From positions 1 to 64,000 of the forward strand of contig NW_020289977.1 of assembly GCF_003144245.1 (NCBI RefSeq): 64,000 nt of DNA, written 5' to 3'. The stretch's first letter is position 1, and each line of letters opens with the position of its first letter. Source of the stretch: Jaminaea rosea (taxonomy: Eukaryota; Basidiomycota; Exobasidiomycetes; Microstromatales). Of the stretch, positions 11,141-21,157 are shown one piece after another. The notes below the pieces were generated by a model. That model had not been told where the DNA came from and ran no database searches. It saw nothing but the letters and a program-made list of their open reading frames with translations. Both the position numbers and the translations under genes were made by a program.

Positions 11141-12246
11141 CTACGCAATCTTCGGGTACCTGTTGGCGTTCAACTGCTCCACAGGGTCCTCAAAGACATT
11201 GATGTTCCACTTGGGCGTGTACTCCCACGGGATGTTCATCCTCTTTCCGCCCACCTCGTTAATCCTGCTCGACACCTTGGCATAGTCGTCGGCGCTGAGC
11301 TCGACCTGCTGGAAGTTCTTCTCAATACGCGCAGGAGTGACCGACTTGGGGATGATGGAAAAGCCCGGTCGCTGAGCACCCCAAGCGATGAGGACTTGAC
11401 CGGGCTCGACGTTGAGCTTCTTGGCTACCTCCTGCACCTGCGGAGCGTTGAGGATGTCGAACTTGCGGGCGTCCTCTCCCGACTTGGAGGCGAGGTAGTT
11501 GGCCGAGTTGCCCAGCGGAGAGTAGGCGGTCAGGTGGATGCCGCGGGCGAGGCAGTATTGGTAGAGTCCCTCCTGGGGGAGCAAGGGGTGCGCCTCAATC
11601 TGGTTCACGGCAGGGACGACGCCCGTGGCCTTGATTACTCCCTCGATGTGGGCAGGGGTGAAGTTGGAGACACCGACCGACTTGACCTTGCCGCTCTTCT
11701 TGAGGTCGACCATTGCCTGCCACGTGTCTGCGAGGGTGGTCGTGGTGTCGAGGTGGGCGTAGGACGAGTCCGAGGGGTGAGAGGGCATGAGTTTCTCGTC
11801 CGACTGGATGTCCCCGCCTGCTGGCTCGAAGGCCACGGGCCAGTGGATCAGGTAGAGGTCAAGGTAGTCGAGGTGGAGCTGCTTGAGAGTGTGGTCGTAG
11901 GCCTTGGGCACGTCGCTGGGCTTGTGGGCATTGTTCCACAGCTTCGAGACGATGAAGAGGTCCTCGCGCTTGGCCAAACCGGAAGAGAAGATCTCGTCGA
12001 ATGCCTCGCCAATCTCCTCTTGGTTCTTGTAGATGCGCGCGAGGTCGAGGTGGCGATAGCCCGTCTTGACGGCGTGGATGACGGCGGCCTTGACTTGGCC
12101 GGGCTCAGAGAGCCAGGTGCCGAGGCCGATCTGGGGGATCGTGTTGCCGTCGTTGAGCTTGAGGGTCTGCGTGCGTGGGGGCGGGGTGTGAGTGCGTGTC
12201 TCGTGGTCATCATGCGGTCTCGCCGTCTCACCTTTCCGAATGACAT
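11141..12246 (-). CDS. Aldo-keto reductase, possible pentose/aldose reductase
   Basis: Exons 12246-12232 (only 15 bases, MSFGK) and 12166-11141, 346 aa; intron of 65 bases (GTGAGA/GCAG). An NADPH-dependent (alpha/beta)8 reductase. Motifs in order: GNTIPQIGLGTW; GYRHLDLARIYKNQEEIG with catalytic Asp46 and Tyr51; VSKLW (Lys); LYLIHWP (His); VGVSNF; NQIEAHP; TAYSPLG; and the coenzyme-binding SIIPKSVTPARIEKN. It most resembles the fungal Gcy1/Ypr1/aldose-reductase group. In fungi such enzymes convert L-arabinose to L-arabitol or xylose to xylitol, which would fit the neighbouring arabinosidase and porter. General aldehyde or glycerol reduction is the alternative. Confidence 0.9.
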
Positions 12247-12701
12247 CTTTGCTTTGCTATCGAGTGGGTGTGGTTCGAATGAGAAGAAGTGCGAAAACCA
12301 CGCAGCGTCTACTTGACCGGTCGCCGCCTTCTCGTGGCCGCGTCGACTCTGCCTCGACGGCCTCGACGTGGAGGTCATCAAACCCTTCGCTGGCGTGATG
12401 GGCACACACGCACGCACGCACACACGCACGCACGCACGCACGGGCCCCGTTCTGAAGCCACGTGGCGCGACATGGCCCTCGAGCTCACCCCACGCGTCAT
12501 GACGTCGATGTGCTCGCGGTGCGGCGAGGGTCCAGCGGGTCCAGCGGGTCCAGCTCAACCAGCCAGCCAGGCGGGTGGAGCAACGCAAGGCATCGCATCG
12601 TCCCACGCGAGTGCGAGTTGCGAACTTGGCGCACGGCCTTTCCTCCTTCGTTTCGCCTCTGCCTTCTTCACTCAACCTCACCACTCATCACAAAGCAACC
12701 A
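12247..12701. promoter_or_regulatory. Divergent intergenic of the aldo-keto reductase and DUF3429 genes
   Basis: 455 bases between facing start codons. Holds an alternating CA/CG tract (12402-12442) and three copies of the nonamer ggtccagcg around 12528-12555. No gene. Confidence 0.45.
12402..12442. repeat. Imperfect (ACGC/CA)n simple repeat
   Basis: A purine-pyrimidine alternating tract mixing CACA and CGCA units, in the divergent promoter. Such tracts can adopt left-handed DNA and vary in length; no function is shown. Confidence 0.8.
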
Positions 12702-14129
12702 ATGCTGCGTCCCACCTCCCTCTCCCCCCTACGCGGCGTAGCCTTCCGCCCGCAGCCAACAGCGCAAGGGCAGCGCATCGCCCTGGCCTCGCTCCGCACC
12801 TCGGCCCGCAGTAACGCCTTTGCCAAGCCGTCGGCGATACGCCATGCCGCCAACCCGCAGTCGGGCAAGCCGGCGAGTGATAACCTCAAGGTGAGCAGCG
12901 AGAGCGCGACGGGAAGGCACGAACGATCAATGGAGCATGAACATCAATGCTGACCGTCCAATCGGGCAACCCCCCCCCCCACCTCCCTCGCCCAGCACAC
13001 CGTCCAAAACCTCAAAGAAGAAGCTGGGCAAGTCCGCTCAACGCTGGAACGCGCCGTCGCCGGTTCGAAGCATCGTGACCACTCATCCACACCCGAGGAT
13101 GCCGACGAGCCCTCTGGCGCTTCGCAGCTCCTCTCCGAGGCCAAGTCCATCACGGGCGAAATGGCCATGCGCGTTCCGCAACCGGCCCTAGTATGGGGCG
13201 TGGCTGGTGTGCTACCCTACGTGGGAACGGCGGGGGCTTCAGTATGGCTTGCCCGTCAGGCCAATCGGGTCAGCCAGGGCCTCGAGGCAAGCCTCGATCT
13301 CGAAGCGGCCAATGCCCTTTTGCTTCACGCAGAGAATATCCAGATTGCATACGGGGCCATTATTCTTTCCTTCTTGGGCGCTATCCATTGGGGATTCGAG
13401 TGGGCAAAACTAGGCGGTCGAATCGGTCATGCACGCTACGCCATGGGTGTCGCTCCCCTCTTGGTCGCTTGGCCCACCCTGGTTCTGGCACCGGAGATGG
13501 CTTTGATCTCTCAATTTGCCGGATACGTGGGAGTGTGGTTCATGGACCTTCGTGCTACGAGTCAAGGGTTCGCTCCACGTTGGTATAGCACGTACCGTTT
13601 CTGGCTCACGGCCGCCGTAGGGTCCAGCATTATCCTCACCCTCGCCGGGACAAACTACTACGACGTTTCCCCATCGCGCTCTACGCAGCGTGGGGCCGGG
13701 GCGAAGCTTGCGGCCAACGTTCAGAAGGACGCCAAGCAGAAGGCCGAAGAGATCAGGGCGAGTGCGCAGGGGATTAAAGGAACGACGCCTATTGAGGGCA
13801 AGGTGGGAGGAGATGTAGTGGCCCAAAAGGGGGAGGAGTCCTTTGTGCAGTTGGATAATCCAAAGAGGCGCAAGGAGAAGGAGGAGGAGGAGCGCAAGAA
13901 GAAGGAGGAGGAAGAGAGGAAGAAGAAGGAGGAGGAGCAAAAGAAGAAGGAGGAGGAGGAGGAGAAGAGCAAGGGCAGCGGTGAGAAGAAGGAGGGCGAC
14001 AAGAAGGAAGGAGAGGGCGACAAGGAGGGAGAGAACAAGGACGACGGCAAAGACTCAGGCGAGGGCAAGTCGGAGGGCGAGGGCGAGGGCGAGGGCGAGG
14101 GCGAGAGTGAGGGCGAAGGAGACAAGTAG
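12702..14129 (+). CDS. DUF3429 (TMEM69-like) mitochondrial membrane protein with a charged tail
   Basis: Exons 12702-12890 and 12996-14129, 440 aa; the intron contains an 11-base C run. The N-terminus MLRPTSLSPLRGVAFRPQP with further Arg/Ser and few acids looks like a mitochondrial presequence. Residues about 120-290 carry several membrane helices with the family block LSFLGAIHWGFEWA and a second block around YVGVWFMDLRATSQGFAPRWY. DUF3429 proteins are predicted mitochondrial membrane proteins without an established biochemical role. The last about 115 residues are an extreme Lys/Glu tract that ends in Gly-Glu dipeptide repeats, far longer than the family core needs. The tail is in frame and ends at a normal stop. 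Confidence 0.82.
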
Positions 14130-14406
14130 TCGCGTCACTCCTCTCACCCGATCAAACAGCATGTCCGCGTTGCGTCGCAATGGAAATCGAAATCGAGATC
14201 GTCAATGGACGAAGCAGCGCAAAGGAATGGATACAAGTACATACAAGGAATGAAGTCGAATGTGAGAATGACAGGTCGAAGTGTAGTGTTCCATCACCGG
14301 CTCATGGTGGGGCGAGGGGAAGGGAGGCTCTACGCATACCGCCCTCCTTTCGGCAGCGCTGTGGCGGAAGATGGGATGGAGGGAAGGGGAGGGCGCGCTC
14401 CTACAG

Positions 14407-16431
14407 CTAAGCCAGTAGCGGCTGAGCCACGACGCTCGTCCGACTTGTTGACCCGCTCGTCGCACTCGCCCCACTCGCAGTACGTCCAGCGTTCTTACCC
14501 GCATCCGCAGCTCGTGCCCTCTCCTGCCTCGCCCTGGCCCTAGACTCCTCGGCAGCACGACGTCGCGCCTCCTGGACGCGATGCGCTGCTTGCGCTTGTG
14601 GCTGGCCTTGCGTGGGGTTGCGGTGGGCGTTTGCGGTGGCAATGGTCCTGTTGAGCGCGGAAGGATGAGATTGGGGTTGAGGTGGCTTGGCGGACGAGGA
14701 AGAGGACGAGGAGGTGGAGCGGAAGGAGGTCGTGGATGGTCCGGCATTCTGCTTCTTAAGGCTAGGCTGCAATGTATGACCCGGGCGAGGGCCAGGACCA
14801 GCCGTCCTGCTTCCCCCGGCCGCAGGAGCAGGAGCGGTCGGGGCAGACTTGACGCTCTTTCCCTCGGCCGTGAAGAAGCGACGAATTGGCTGCTCTGCGC
14901 GCCCTGCTGCCGTGAATGTGGACGTCGCATCAGTGGCAGGCTTCTTGGTGGGCGCTGCGGCTTCGTGTCCGCCTCCCTCTCCGGGTCGGACCGTCTTGGC
15001 ACGAGCTAGTCCCACTCCCACCCCGATACCCGCGCCCCTGGCCTTCAAAGAGCCCACGAGGCTCTTCCTCCTGCCCAATCCCGCGTTAGGGGCGACATGC
15101 AGCGAGGAGCGGGCCTTGCGCTGCTTTGCCGCAGGGAGCCGGGCGTGGCTGTTGATCCTGGGCTCGGGTCGGGCGCTGGAAGACGATGATGATGATGTAG
15201 CAGAGTGTGAAGACGCGGGTGCCTGTGTCTGCGGCGCAGGACCCGTGCTCGTCGACGAAGAGGGAGACGGAGCAATCTTGACTCGCTTGTGCTGACTCTC
15301 CTTCTGCTCCCCACCCCGCACCTTGCGTGCCAAGCTCCAATGATCCTTTATACTCCCGCTGCGGGACATCTCCTTTTGGTGAAGCGATTTGAAGCGTCTC
15401 TCCGTCTGCGTCTGCGTGCGACTGAGCGCGAAGAGCCTGGCAGGTGAGGAGGCTGAAGGCTTCATCGTTGGTTCGAAGGAGGAAATCGCCTCCGCCCCCG
15501 CTGTGGTGAGACGCTCGTTCAGTCGGGAAAGGAGGAGGGATTTGGCGTCCGTATCTGCGCTCGCTGCATTGGTTTGCGAGGTCGGAGCAGGGCAGGTAAA
15601 GGTGAAGGCGCTGGCGCTGGCGCTGCTCGTGCTCGCACCCGTACCCATAGTGGCAGTCGCAGTCTTCAGCGGGCTCGCTGCGGGGACAGGCTTGACAGGG
15701 CTGAGCCAAATGCTCGTTTCCTGTGGCCTGACACCGGGTGTGGGCGGAGGGAGTGCCACGGGTAGAGGCGGGTACAGCCCGCTGGAGGGTCGAGGTTGAG
15801 CATGGGCGCGCGTCGTGGTTGCCGTGCTCTTTCGCGGGAGGGGGGCGATGCAGCGTTGCGCTTTGGGGGTTGCAAAGGGGAGTGGTTGAGCGATTTTGCT
15901 TGATGTTGAGGGGAGATGGCCGAGGGCCGAGGGTTTAGAAGTGGCCGCCGGGGTGGAGGAGCGAGCGCGTTTGATGAGGGGACGGGGCGGAGTCGCAAAG
16001 TAGGCGCCGGGCAGAGGGAGGGGCGAATCGTTGTCTTGGTTCTCGTGCTGGTCCTCGTGCTGGTCCGCCTTCTCCCTTGCGGTCGAGCTCGAAGCCCTGT
16101 TCTCGAGGAGGCTCGCCTCTTCTTCGCCCATCGCGCTACCCTGCTCGATCCCACCTGACATCGTCCGGATCTCCATCTCCATCTGCATCCCCTCACCTGC
16201 CTCTCTCTCCGCGGCGGGCATCCATTCTCCCTGACAATGACTCACGTCCATCTCATCATCTTCTCCCTCCTCACCACCCCTCTCGTCCACTTCCATCTCC
16301 CCTGCCTCGCAGTCGCGCAGCTTCTCCACTAAATCAGCGTTCTTGCCAACCGCCTTTACACCAAAACGCTTGCAGAGCTGCAGGAGGGCTGGCCGTTTGA
16401 GGGAGTCGAGATCCCCCGGTAGCTCTCGCAT
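14407..16431 (-). CDS. SAP-domain nuclear protein, largely disordered
   Basis: Single exon, 674 aa. Residues about 8-42 form a SAP motif: DLDSLKRPALLQLCKRFGVKAVGKNADLVEKLRDC, with the typical helix-hydrophobic-G-K-helix spacing. SAP motifs bind A/T-rich or scaffold DNA or RNA. An acidic stretch follows, then Ser/Pro/Ala-rich sequence with basic patches and two-thirds disorder. A short conserved-looking IRRFFTAEGKSVK lies at about 525-540, and a C-terminal Arg/Ala helix (RVQEARRRAAEESRARARQERARA) is probably a coiled coil. Its length and layout resemble basidiomycete chromatin or spindle-associated SAP proteins, but I cannot name an orthologue. Start codons of this gene and the CWC16 gene face each other 289 bases apart. 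Confidence 0.7.
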   Translation of the reverse strand: MRELPGDLDSLKRPALLQLCKRFGVKAVGKNADLVEKLRDCEAGEMEVDERGGEEGEDDEMDVSHCQGEWMPAAEREAGEGMQMEMEIRTMSGGIEQGSAMGEEEASLLENRASSSTAREKADQHEDQHENQDNDSPLPLPGAYFATPPRPLIKRARSSTPAATSKPSALGHLPSTSSKIAQPLPFATPKAQRCIAPLPRKSTATTTRAHAQPRPSSGLYPPLPVALPPPTPGVRPQETSIWLSPVKPVPAASPLKTATATMGTGASTSSASASAFTFTCPAPTSQTNAASADTDAKSLLLSRLNERLTTAGAEAISSFEPTMKPSASSPARLFALSRTQTQTERRFKSLHQKEMSRSGSIKDHWSLARKVRGGEQKESQHKRVKIAPSPSSSTSTGPAPQTQAPASSHSATSSSSSSSARPEPRINSHARLPAAKQRKARSSLHVAPNAGLGRRKSLVGSLKARGAGIGVGVGLARAKTVRPGEGGGHEAAAPTKKPATDATSTFTAAGRAEQPIRRFFTAEGKSVKSAPTAPAPAAGGSRTAGPGPRPGHTLQPSLKKQNAGPSTTSFRSTSSSSSSSAKPPQPQSHPSALNRTIATANAHRNPTQGQPQAQAAHRVQEARRRAAEESRARARQERARAADAGKNAGRTASGASATSGSTSRTSVVAQPLLA

Positions 16432-16720
16432 GATGCGTTGTGCGATTCCGCCTGAGAGGAGATGAGGCGATGTTTTTTTTAATCGAGTGTTGTTGATGAG
16501 GAGGAAGAGGAAGAGGGAGAGAGCGAACGGATAGGCAAGTTTGGCTCAACTTCTACCCGACCGCTCGTCTCCCTCGCCGCGATTCACGACGCACGGACCG
16601 CGCCACGTGGTTGCCCGCCGCTCGGCCCTTCATTCGCTGATTTGGGCTGGTGCCGAGCAGGTGAGCGCTCACGTCCCTTCCTTCCGTACTCACTCACCAC
16701 CGCGCATCGTCTCGTTCAAA

Positions 16721-17692
16721 ATGCAAGGCTTCAACATGGGCCGATATCGCCCTCCTGATGCGGACCCTCGCGTCGACCCTTTCAATGCACCGTCCAAGCG
16801 CACCCGCCCCTCCTCCTCCTCCTCGTCCTCGGGGCTCACCGTCCGCTTCGAGCTCCCCTTTCCCGTGTGGTGCTCCTCCTGCTCCGGTCTCCTAATCCAG
16901 GGTACGAGGTATAATGCCAAGAAGACAAGGGTGGGAGATTATTACACGACGCCCGTTTGGGCATTTCGATTTAGGTGTAGACACTGCGCTAGGGGAGAGG
17001 TGGAGATACGGACCGATCCGCAGAATACGCGGTACGTTGTTCATGAAGGGGGGAAAAGGAAGGTGGAAGAGTGGGAGCCAGAAGAGGGGGATCAGAGCAT
17101 GGGCAGCTTTGAGGTCGGGCCTAGTCGTGGAGATGGCGATAGCGGCGCGGCGTCGACGACGTCTCCCGCCGACGCATTCACCCAAGTAGACCGTGCACAA
17201 GCGCAGCGCTCCCTGTCCTCTTCTCGGCTCAAACGCGTCCTCGAGCTTGAGGAGTGCGCCTCACGACGTAGCGGAGATGTAGCTGATGCGACAAATGCGG
17301 CGTTGCGTTCTTCATTTCGTCGGGAAAAGAAGGAGGCTCAGCATTTGGAGGGGAGGAGGAGAGGGGAAAGAGAGGCTATCGGGTGGGGGCCGGATAAGCT
17401 GCTACTCGTGGACGGGGAGGGGGAGGAAGGGCACAATGAGGTGGAGCTGGAGGGCTGGAGGGAAGAGAGGGAGAGGCGAAAGAGGGACGAAGTAGCTAGG
17501 GGTAGGGAGAAGAAGATGAGGAGCTCCTCCCACCCCACGACCGCCAGCACCACTACGGCTACGACCACGGCTATGCTGCCTCGGCAGCGAGGTGGGCAGA
17601 GCCGAAGCAGCGCAACGAAGACGATGGAACGCCTCAATCCTACAGCGCAACGTCTCGCCTCTTCGCTCCTCCAGGGAGGCAGAAAGACCTAG
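16721..17692 (+). CDS. CWC16/CCDC130-family splicing factor (Saf4-like)
   Basis: Single exon, 323 aa. The start at 16721 gives MQGFNMGRYRPPD, the invariant opening of CCDC130/Saf4 proteins, so an upstream extension of the frame is rejected. The family's four-cysteine zinc site is seen as WCSSC and CRHC, with LTVRFELPFPVWC, RYNAKKTRVGDYYTTPVWAF, and EIRTDPQNTRYVV between and after. CWC16 proteins (Yju2/CCDC94/CCDC130) join the spliceosome around the first catalytic step. The second half is charged and low-complexity with Glu/Arg runs, as usual for the C-terminus of this family. It ends 92 bases before the convergent monooxygenase stop. Confidence 0.92.
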   Translation: MQGFNMGRYRPPDADPRVDPFNAPSKRTRPSSSSSSSGLTVRFELPFPVWCSSCSGLLIQGTRYNAKKTRVGDYYTTPVWAFRFRCRHCARGEVEIRTDPQNTRYVVHEGGKRKVEEWEPEEGDQSMGSFEVGPSRGDGDSGAASTTSPADAFTQVDRAQAQRSLSSSRLKRVLELEECASRRSGDVADATNAALRSSFRREKKEAQHLEGRRRGEREAIGWGPDKLLLVDGEGEEGHNEVELEGWREERERRKRDEVARGREKKMRSSSHPTTASTTTATTTAMLPRQRGGQSRSSATKTMERLNPTAQRLASSLLQGGRKT

Positions 17693-17784
17693 ACAGAGGC
17701 GAAGCGCATGTAGCATATATCAGCATCAGCATCTATACCCGATCTCCTTCGTAACAAGGTTGAGCGAAAATCGCATGGCGTCCC

Positions 17785-19941
17785 CTACTCCCCGTTCTCC
17801 CACGCATCGCGTCCGTTCACTGTGGATCCTCCCTTACTCCCTCGCGCCACCCTCGCCCTCCTCTCCCTCTCAACCAACCACCCCCTCTTAACGTCGTACA
17901 TCCCCCTCCTAACCACCTCACGCTCCTCCCCCCACTCCTGAGCGCTCAACCCCACCACCTCTCCCAACCAAGGCTTTCTCTCGAGAAGATTCGCGCGCAA
18001 TCGCACCTGCAAGTCGTACTCCACCTGCCCGCCGAGACAGTGGAATGATTTGGGTAGATGCGCTACCGGAATGGAGGAGATGGTCGGGGCGTCGCGTGGG
18101 GCGTTTAGGAGGTGGAGAGGGCGGGGAGGCGGGGCGTGGAGCTTCTGGTCCTCAAGATAGGAGAAACGAGATAGCTCGTCAGCGCGACGCTTGTTGAAGG
18201 AGGCGCGCGAGAGGAGGGGCGAGTCGGTGGTGGCGGAGCCAGGCGAGGGGCGCGACTCCCATACCAGCCGCGTGTAGAGGGAGACGAGGTCTGCAAGCAC
18301 AAAGGGCACCACGGAGGCTATGAGCCCGTTGAAGCTTAGCGTGGGGTTGCGCGCTAGAAGGCAGTGTGAGTGTAGGTGGGGCACGCGACGCGGGTGGGCG
18401 TGGTCGATTGATTCGTTGCTGAGGGAGCTGAGGGTGTGAGGGTGAGGTTTGGGGCCTTTCTCTTCTATGTGACTTGAGGAATCGTCCGACGGATGAGAGG
18501 GAGGCGCGGTCAGCGGGACCCACAGCGATTGCAGCCCATCCCCTTCCTCCGCCAACGACGCCACGCCTCCGGCTTCAGCGAGGCGAGGAGCATCAATGTG
18601 CCAGCCGTCCGGCTGTAATGCGATACCCTTTGCGTCAAGCGCTGCAACGTCCTGATGGGTGGCGGGGCGCGCGAGGGTGTGCACCCAATCGAACACTCCC
18701 GGTTGGTATCCCGTGCCCAAAATCAGATGGTCTACCCCCTCCAGCCTCTCCCCCGTCGCCAGCTCCAAATCAAGCTGCACGTCCGCGTCTCCCTCGGCCC
18801 GCTTCACGCACACCCTCGTGATAAAGGGCACCTCTCGTATCCTCTCATCCTCCAAACAAGGAAACATTGAGTCCCCCTCATGCCTGATGGCCTTGTACAC
18901 CGGCTCCTCCCCCTCTTCCCACCCGGGTCGCTCTCCCCACTCCTCCTTGCGCCTCGCGACCAAATGCGACACAATGTCATTCGAGCTGACCCCGTTACCC
19001 ACGACTACGACGCGTTTGCTCGCCCACCAAGGGTCAACGCTGCGGTACCACTTGGCGTGGTGCACCTTTCCCGGAGCGAGGGCGAGGGCGGTCGCGAGGC
19101 CAGGGATGGGCGGGTAGGCCGGGTGAGTCGTCCAGGAGGGGCAGAGGGAGAGGGCCGCGAAGTGCTCCCAAAGTGAGGTCGGAGGTGATGTGGAGTGGCC
19201 GTGCGTGTGGACTAGCCACCCACCCGTGATGGGAAGCCCTTCCTCATCCGTATCGGTGTTGCTGAGCGGGAGGGCGGGGAGCTCCCACACCTCCTTGACC
19301 TCCCGCCTCACCCGCACGTACGGTGTGAGCGGATCTGCCACGCGGTTCACGTAGCGCCACGTCTCTTCGAGCGTAGGGAATGGCTCGCCCCCCTCCAGTT
19401 CAGGCCACTCCTCGCCCGAGAAAGTGAGGAAGCGAGGAAGGACGTTGCCGACTAGCTGTTTGTATGCCGGGGAAGGAAAGAGAGGGGCACTTCCACGATT
19501 CCCACCACTGCTGCCCTTGCTGGGAAGTAGAGGCCAGGTTGTATCATTATATCCCCTTTCCCTTTCGAGGGCAAGCGTTCCCTCGTCCAGATACCACACG
19601 CCCCCAATCGACTCGCGACGCTCGTACAGGACGGCGTCCAGCCCGGCAGTTCCGCCGTGGGAGCGCTCTTCCACGCGCAGGTTGCGCAGAGTTACTATTC
19701 CCGCTGGACCGCCGCCGACGATGAGGACGCGTTGCGTACCCGTAGAGGGGATTGTGGGTGGACGTGGGGAGAGGAGGGGCAGGGAGGAGGGGAGGGCGGA
19801 TGGAGAGGAGGAGGTAGAGCCGTTTGCGGTTGCGCTTGGTGTTGCGCTTGCGTTGCTGGGTATTGTCATTGCGAAGCCTCGCGATGAAAGGGTGGATGTA
19901 CTTACAAAGCAAGAAGGATGAGCTTCATGCAACTGCATCAC
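17785..19941 (-). CDS. Flavin-containing monooxygenase (FMO-like)
   Basis: Single exon. The first ATG gives 718 aa; a second ATG at 19869 with a favourable context would give 694 aa. A Ser/Ala-rich leader of about 65 residues precedes the FAD fold VLIVGGGPAGIVTLRNL. Then come ESIGGVWYLDE, the FMO fingerprint region GKVHHAKWYR, the NADPH fold VVVVGNGVSSNDIVSHL, and the late ILGTGYQPG motif. This is the class B flavin monooxygenase layout that oxygenates N or S nucleophiles. A GTAAGT sequence early in the frame (about 19902) could make part of the leader an intron. No signal peptide or transmembrane tail was seen. Physiological substrate unknown. Confidence 0.85.
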   Translation of the reverse strand: MMQLHEAHPSCFVSTSTLSSRGFAMTIPSNASATPSATANGSTSSSPSALPSSLPLLSPRPPTIPSTGTQRVLIVGGGPAGIVTLRNLRVEERSHGGTAGLDAVLYERRESIGGVWYLDEGTLALERERGYNDTTWPLLPSKGSSGGNRGSAPLFPSPAYKQLVGNVLPRFLTFSGEEWPELEGGEPFPTLEETWRYVNRVADPLTPYVRVRREVKEVWELPALPLSNTDTDEEGLPITGGWLVHTHGHSTSPPTSLWEHFAALSLCPSWTTHPAYPPIPGLATALALAPGKVHHAKWYRSVDPWWASKRVVVVGNGVSSNDIVSHLVARRKEEWGERPGWEEGEEPVYKAIRHEGDSMFPCLEDERIREVPFITRVCVKRAEGDADVQLDLELATGERLEGVDHLILGTGYQPGVFDWVHTLARPATHQDVAALDAKGIALQPDGWHIDAPRLAEAGGVASLAEEGDGLQSLWVPLTAPPSHPSDDSSSHIEEKGPKPHPHTLSSLSNESIDHAHPRRVPHLHSHCLLARNPTLSFNGLIASVVPFVLADLVSLYTRLVWESRPSPGSATTDSPLLSRASFNKRRADELSRFSYLEDQKLHAPPPRPLHLLNAPRDAPTISSIPVAHLPKSFHCLGGQVEYDLQVRLRANLLERKPWLGEVVGLSAQEWGEEREVVRRGMYDVKRGWLVERERRARVARGSKGGSTVNGRDAWENGE

Positions 19942-20120
19942 AAGAATAGCTCATCCCCGCCTTTCTCCAGGAACACGACGGCTCCCTCCGCCTTCCGCCC
20001 GACGCAACGCTCAAAATCGCACGCCTCCCTCCGCCCTCTTGGCGTGCTTGAGGAATAGAGGACCCTCGTTTCCACCCGTGCCCGTCCGTCCTTCCGTGCA
20101 CGGGCGTCGGCGTCAGGGCG

Positions 20121-21157
20121 TCAAGCGCCACTCAACCTCACATCCCAAATCTCCACCCCATCCCACAGCGCCTTCTCCCAACCCAAACTCCCCTGAACCG
20201 CCTGTTCGACCTTCCCATCCTCTACACGCGTGAGAGCCAGACCGAACTCGCTGCGAGCGACGGAAAGGGCTGAATCGATGAAAGCAGGGTCTCTGCGTTC
20301 CAGGGCTAATAGGCCGAGTGGAACGCGGGAGGGAGAGGAGGAGGAGCGAAGAAGGCTCGCAAAGGTTTTCCAGAAGGGCAAGACCAGATGAGGGGCGTAG
20401 AGCGTATCTGCTGATACGATGAGGGAGGGGTACGCTTCTGACTTCGCAGCCGAAGATGAACAAGGGAGGAAGAGCAGGGGTCCCTCGTTTGTCTCTTGCC
20501 AGTCTAGCTCGACGATTTCCACCTTCCCACTTGCCGCCTCGTTCGCCCTGACATTCTCAGCGAGAACGCCTCGAGCGACATAAGGCAGGTCTGTGGCTTT
20601 GACTTCCCACCCTGCGTGAGCGAGGAGGAGGGAGAGAAACCCCACGCCCGCGCCCAGCTCAACAGCCACCGGTTTCGACTTCGGCATCGGCTTTGACTTT
20701 GCATCGTCTTGCTGCGAGTGCGAGCTCTGAACAGCATGCCGTCGTCGTGTTCGTGGCGAAGATGGCGGCAGAGAGAGGAGGAAGGGTGAGGAGAGGAGAT
20801 ACGCCCCCAAGACCTGGCTGGAGAGCCAGAGGGAGGATGAGGTGGAGCCTGACGTCGAGGATTGGCCAAGGTGGAGGGTTGTGTCTGGTTGTTGCAAATA
20901 CGAAAAGACAAAGTCAGCTCACAAGCTCTCTCTGTGGGTTCTGTGGACACCCCGCACTCACCCAGTTCCTTGATCGGGTACTCCAACACCTCGAGATGCT
21001 TCGTATCGTATGCGGGCCAGATGCGCAGAGAGTGCGGGTCGTAGAGGCTGTGCTGGTCATCCTCCTCCTCATCATCATCGCCCCGGCTATTCGCCCGCCC
21101 AGACTGAAAGTGGGATGAGCCCCGCTGCTTGCTGCGCCCCGCCTGCTGGGACGACAT
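20121..21157 (-). CDS. Lysine methyltransferase-like protein (Methyltransf_16/METTL21 group)
   Basis: Exons 21157-20962 and 20884-20121, 319 aa; 77-base intron, joining YPIKEL to DTTLHLGQ. SAM-dependent seven-strand methyltransferase: motif I VELGAGVGFLSLLLA at about 138-152, post-I VKATDLPYV, ENVRAN, an acidic LDW (motif II), and SADTLYAPHL, which carries the Asp-x-x-Tyr hallmark of this family's protein-lysine methyltransferases. The preceding SLWLSSQVLGAYL block equals the W-P-A-A...L-A region of the group. The N-terminal 45 residues are acidic and disordered. Fungal relatives modify translation factors (Efm-type), but the substrate is not inferable. Divergent from the J-protein gene, 326 bases between starts. 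Confidence 0.85.

Noticed and set aside
12268-12280. ggttcgaatga resembling a tRNA B box
   Set aside because: The final bases do not match the B-box consensus, and no A box or cloverleaf stems can be drawn around it.
11015-12316. A 433-codon open frame on the plus strand antisense to the aldo-keto reductase
   Set aside because: It is the mirror of a GC-rich reading frame; it is Leu/Val/Gly/Arg-biased, has no domain, and the opposite strand encodes a complete AKR.
13721-14125. Ser/Pro-rich minus-strand frame opposite the DUF3429 tail
   Set aside because: It is the reverse of Glu/Lys and Gly-Glu codon repeats, hence low-complexity by construction.
20862-21118. Plus-strand frames through the methyltransferase intron and first exon
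   Set aside because: They run antisense to a gene whose splicing and motifs are clear.
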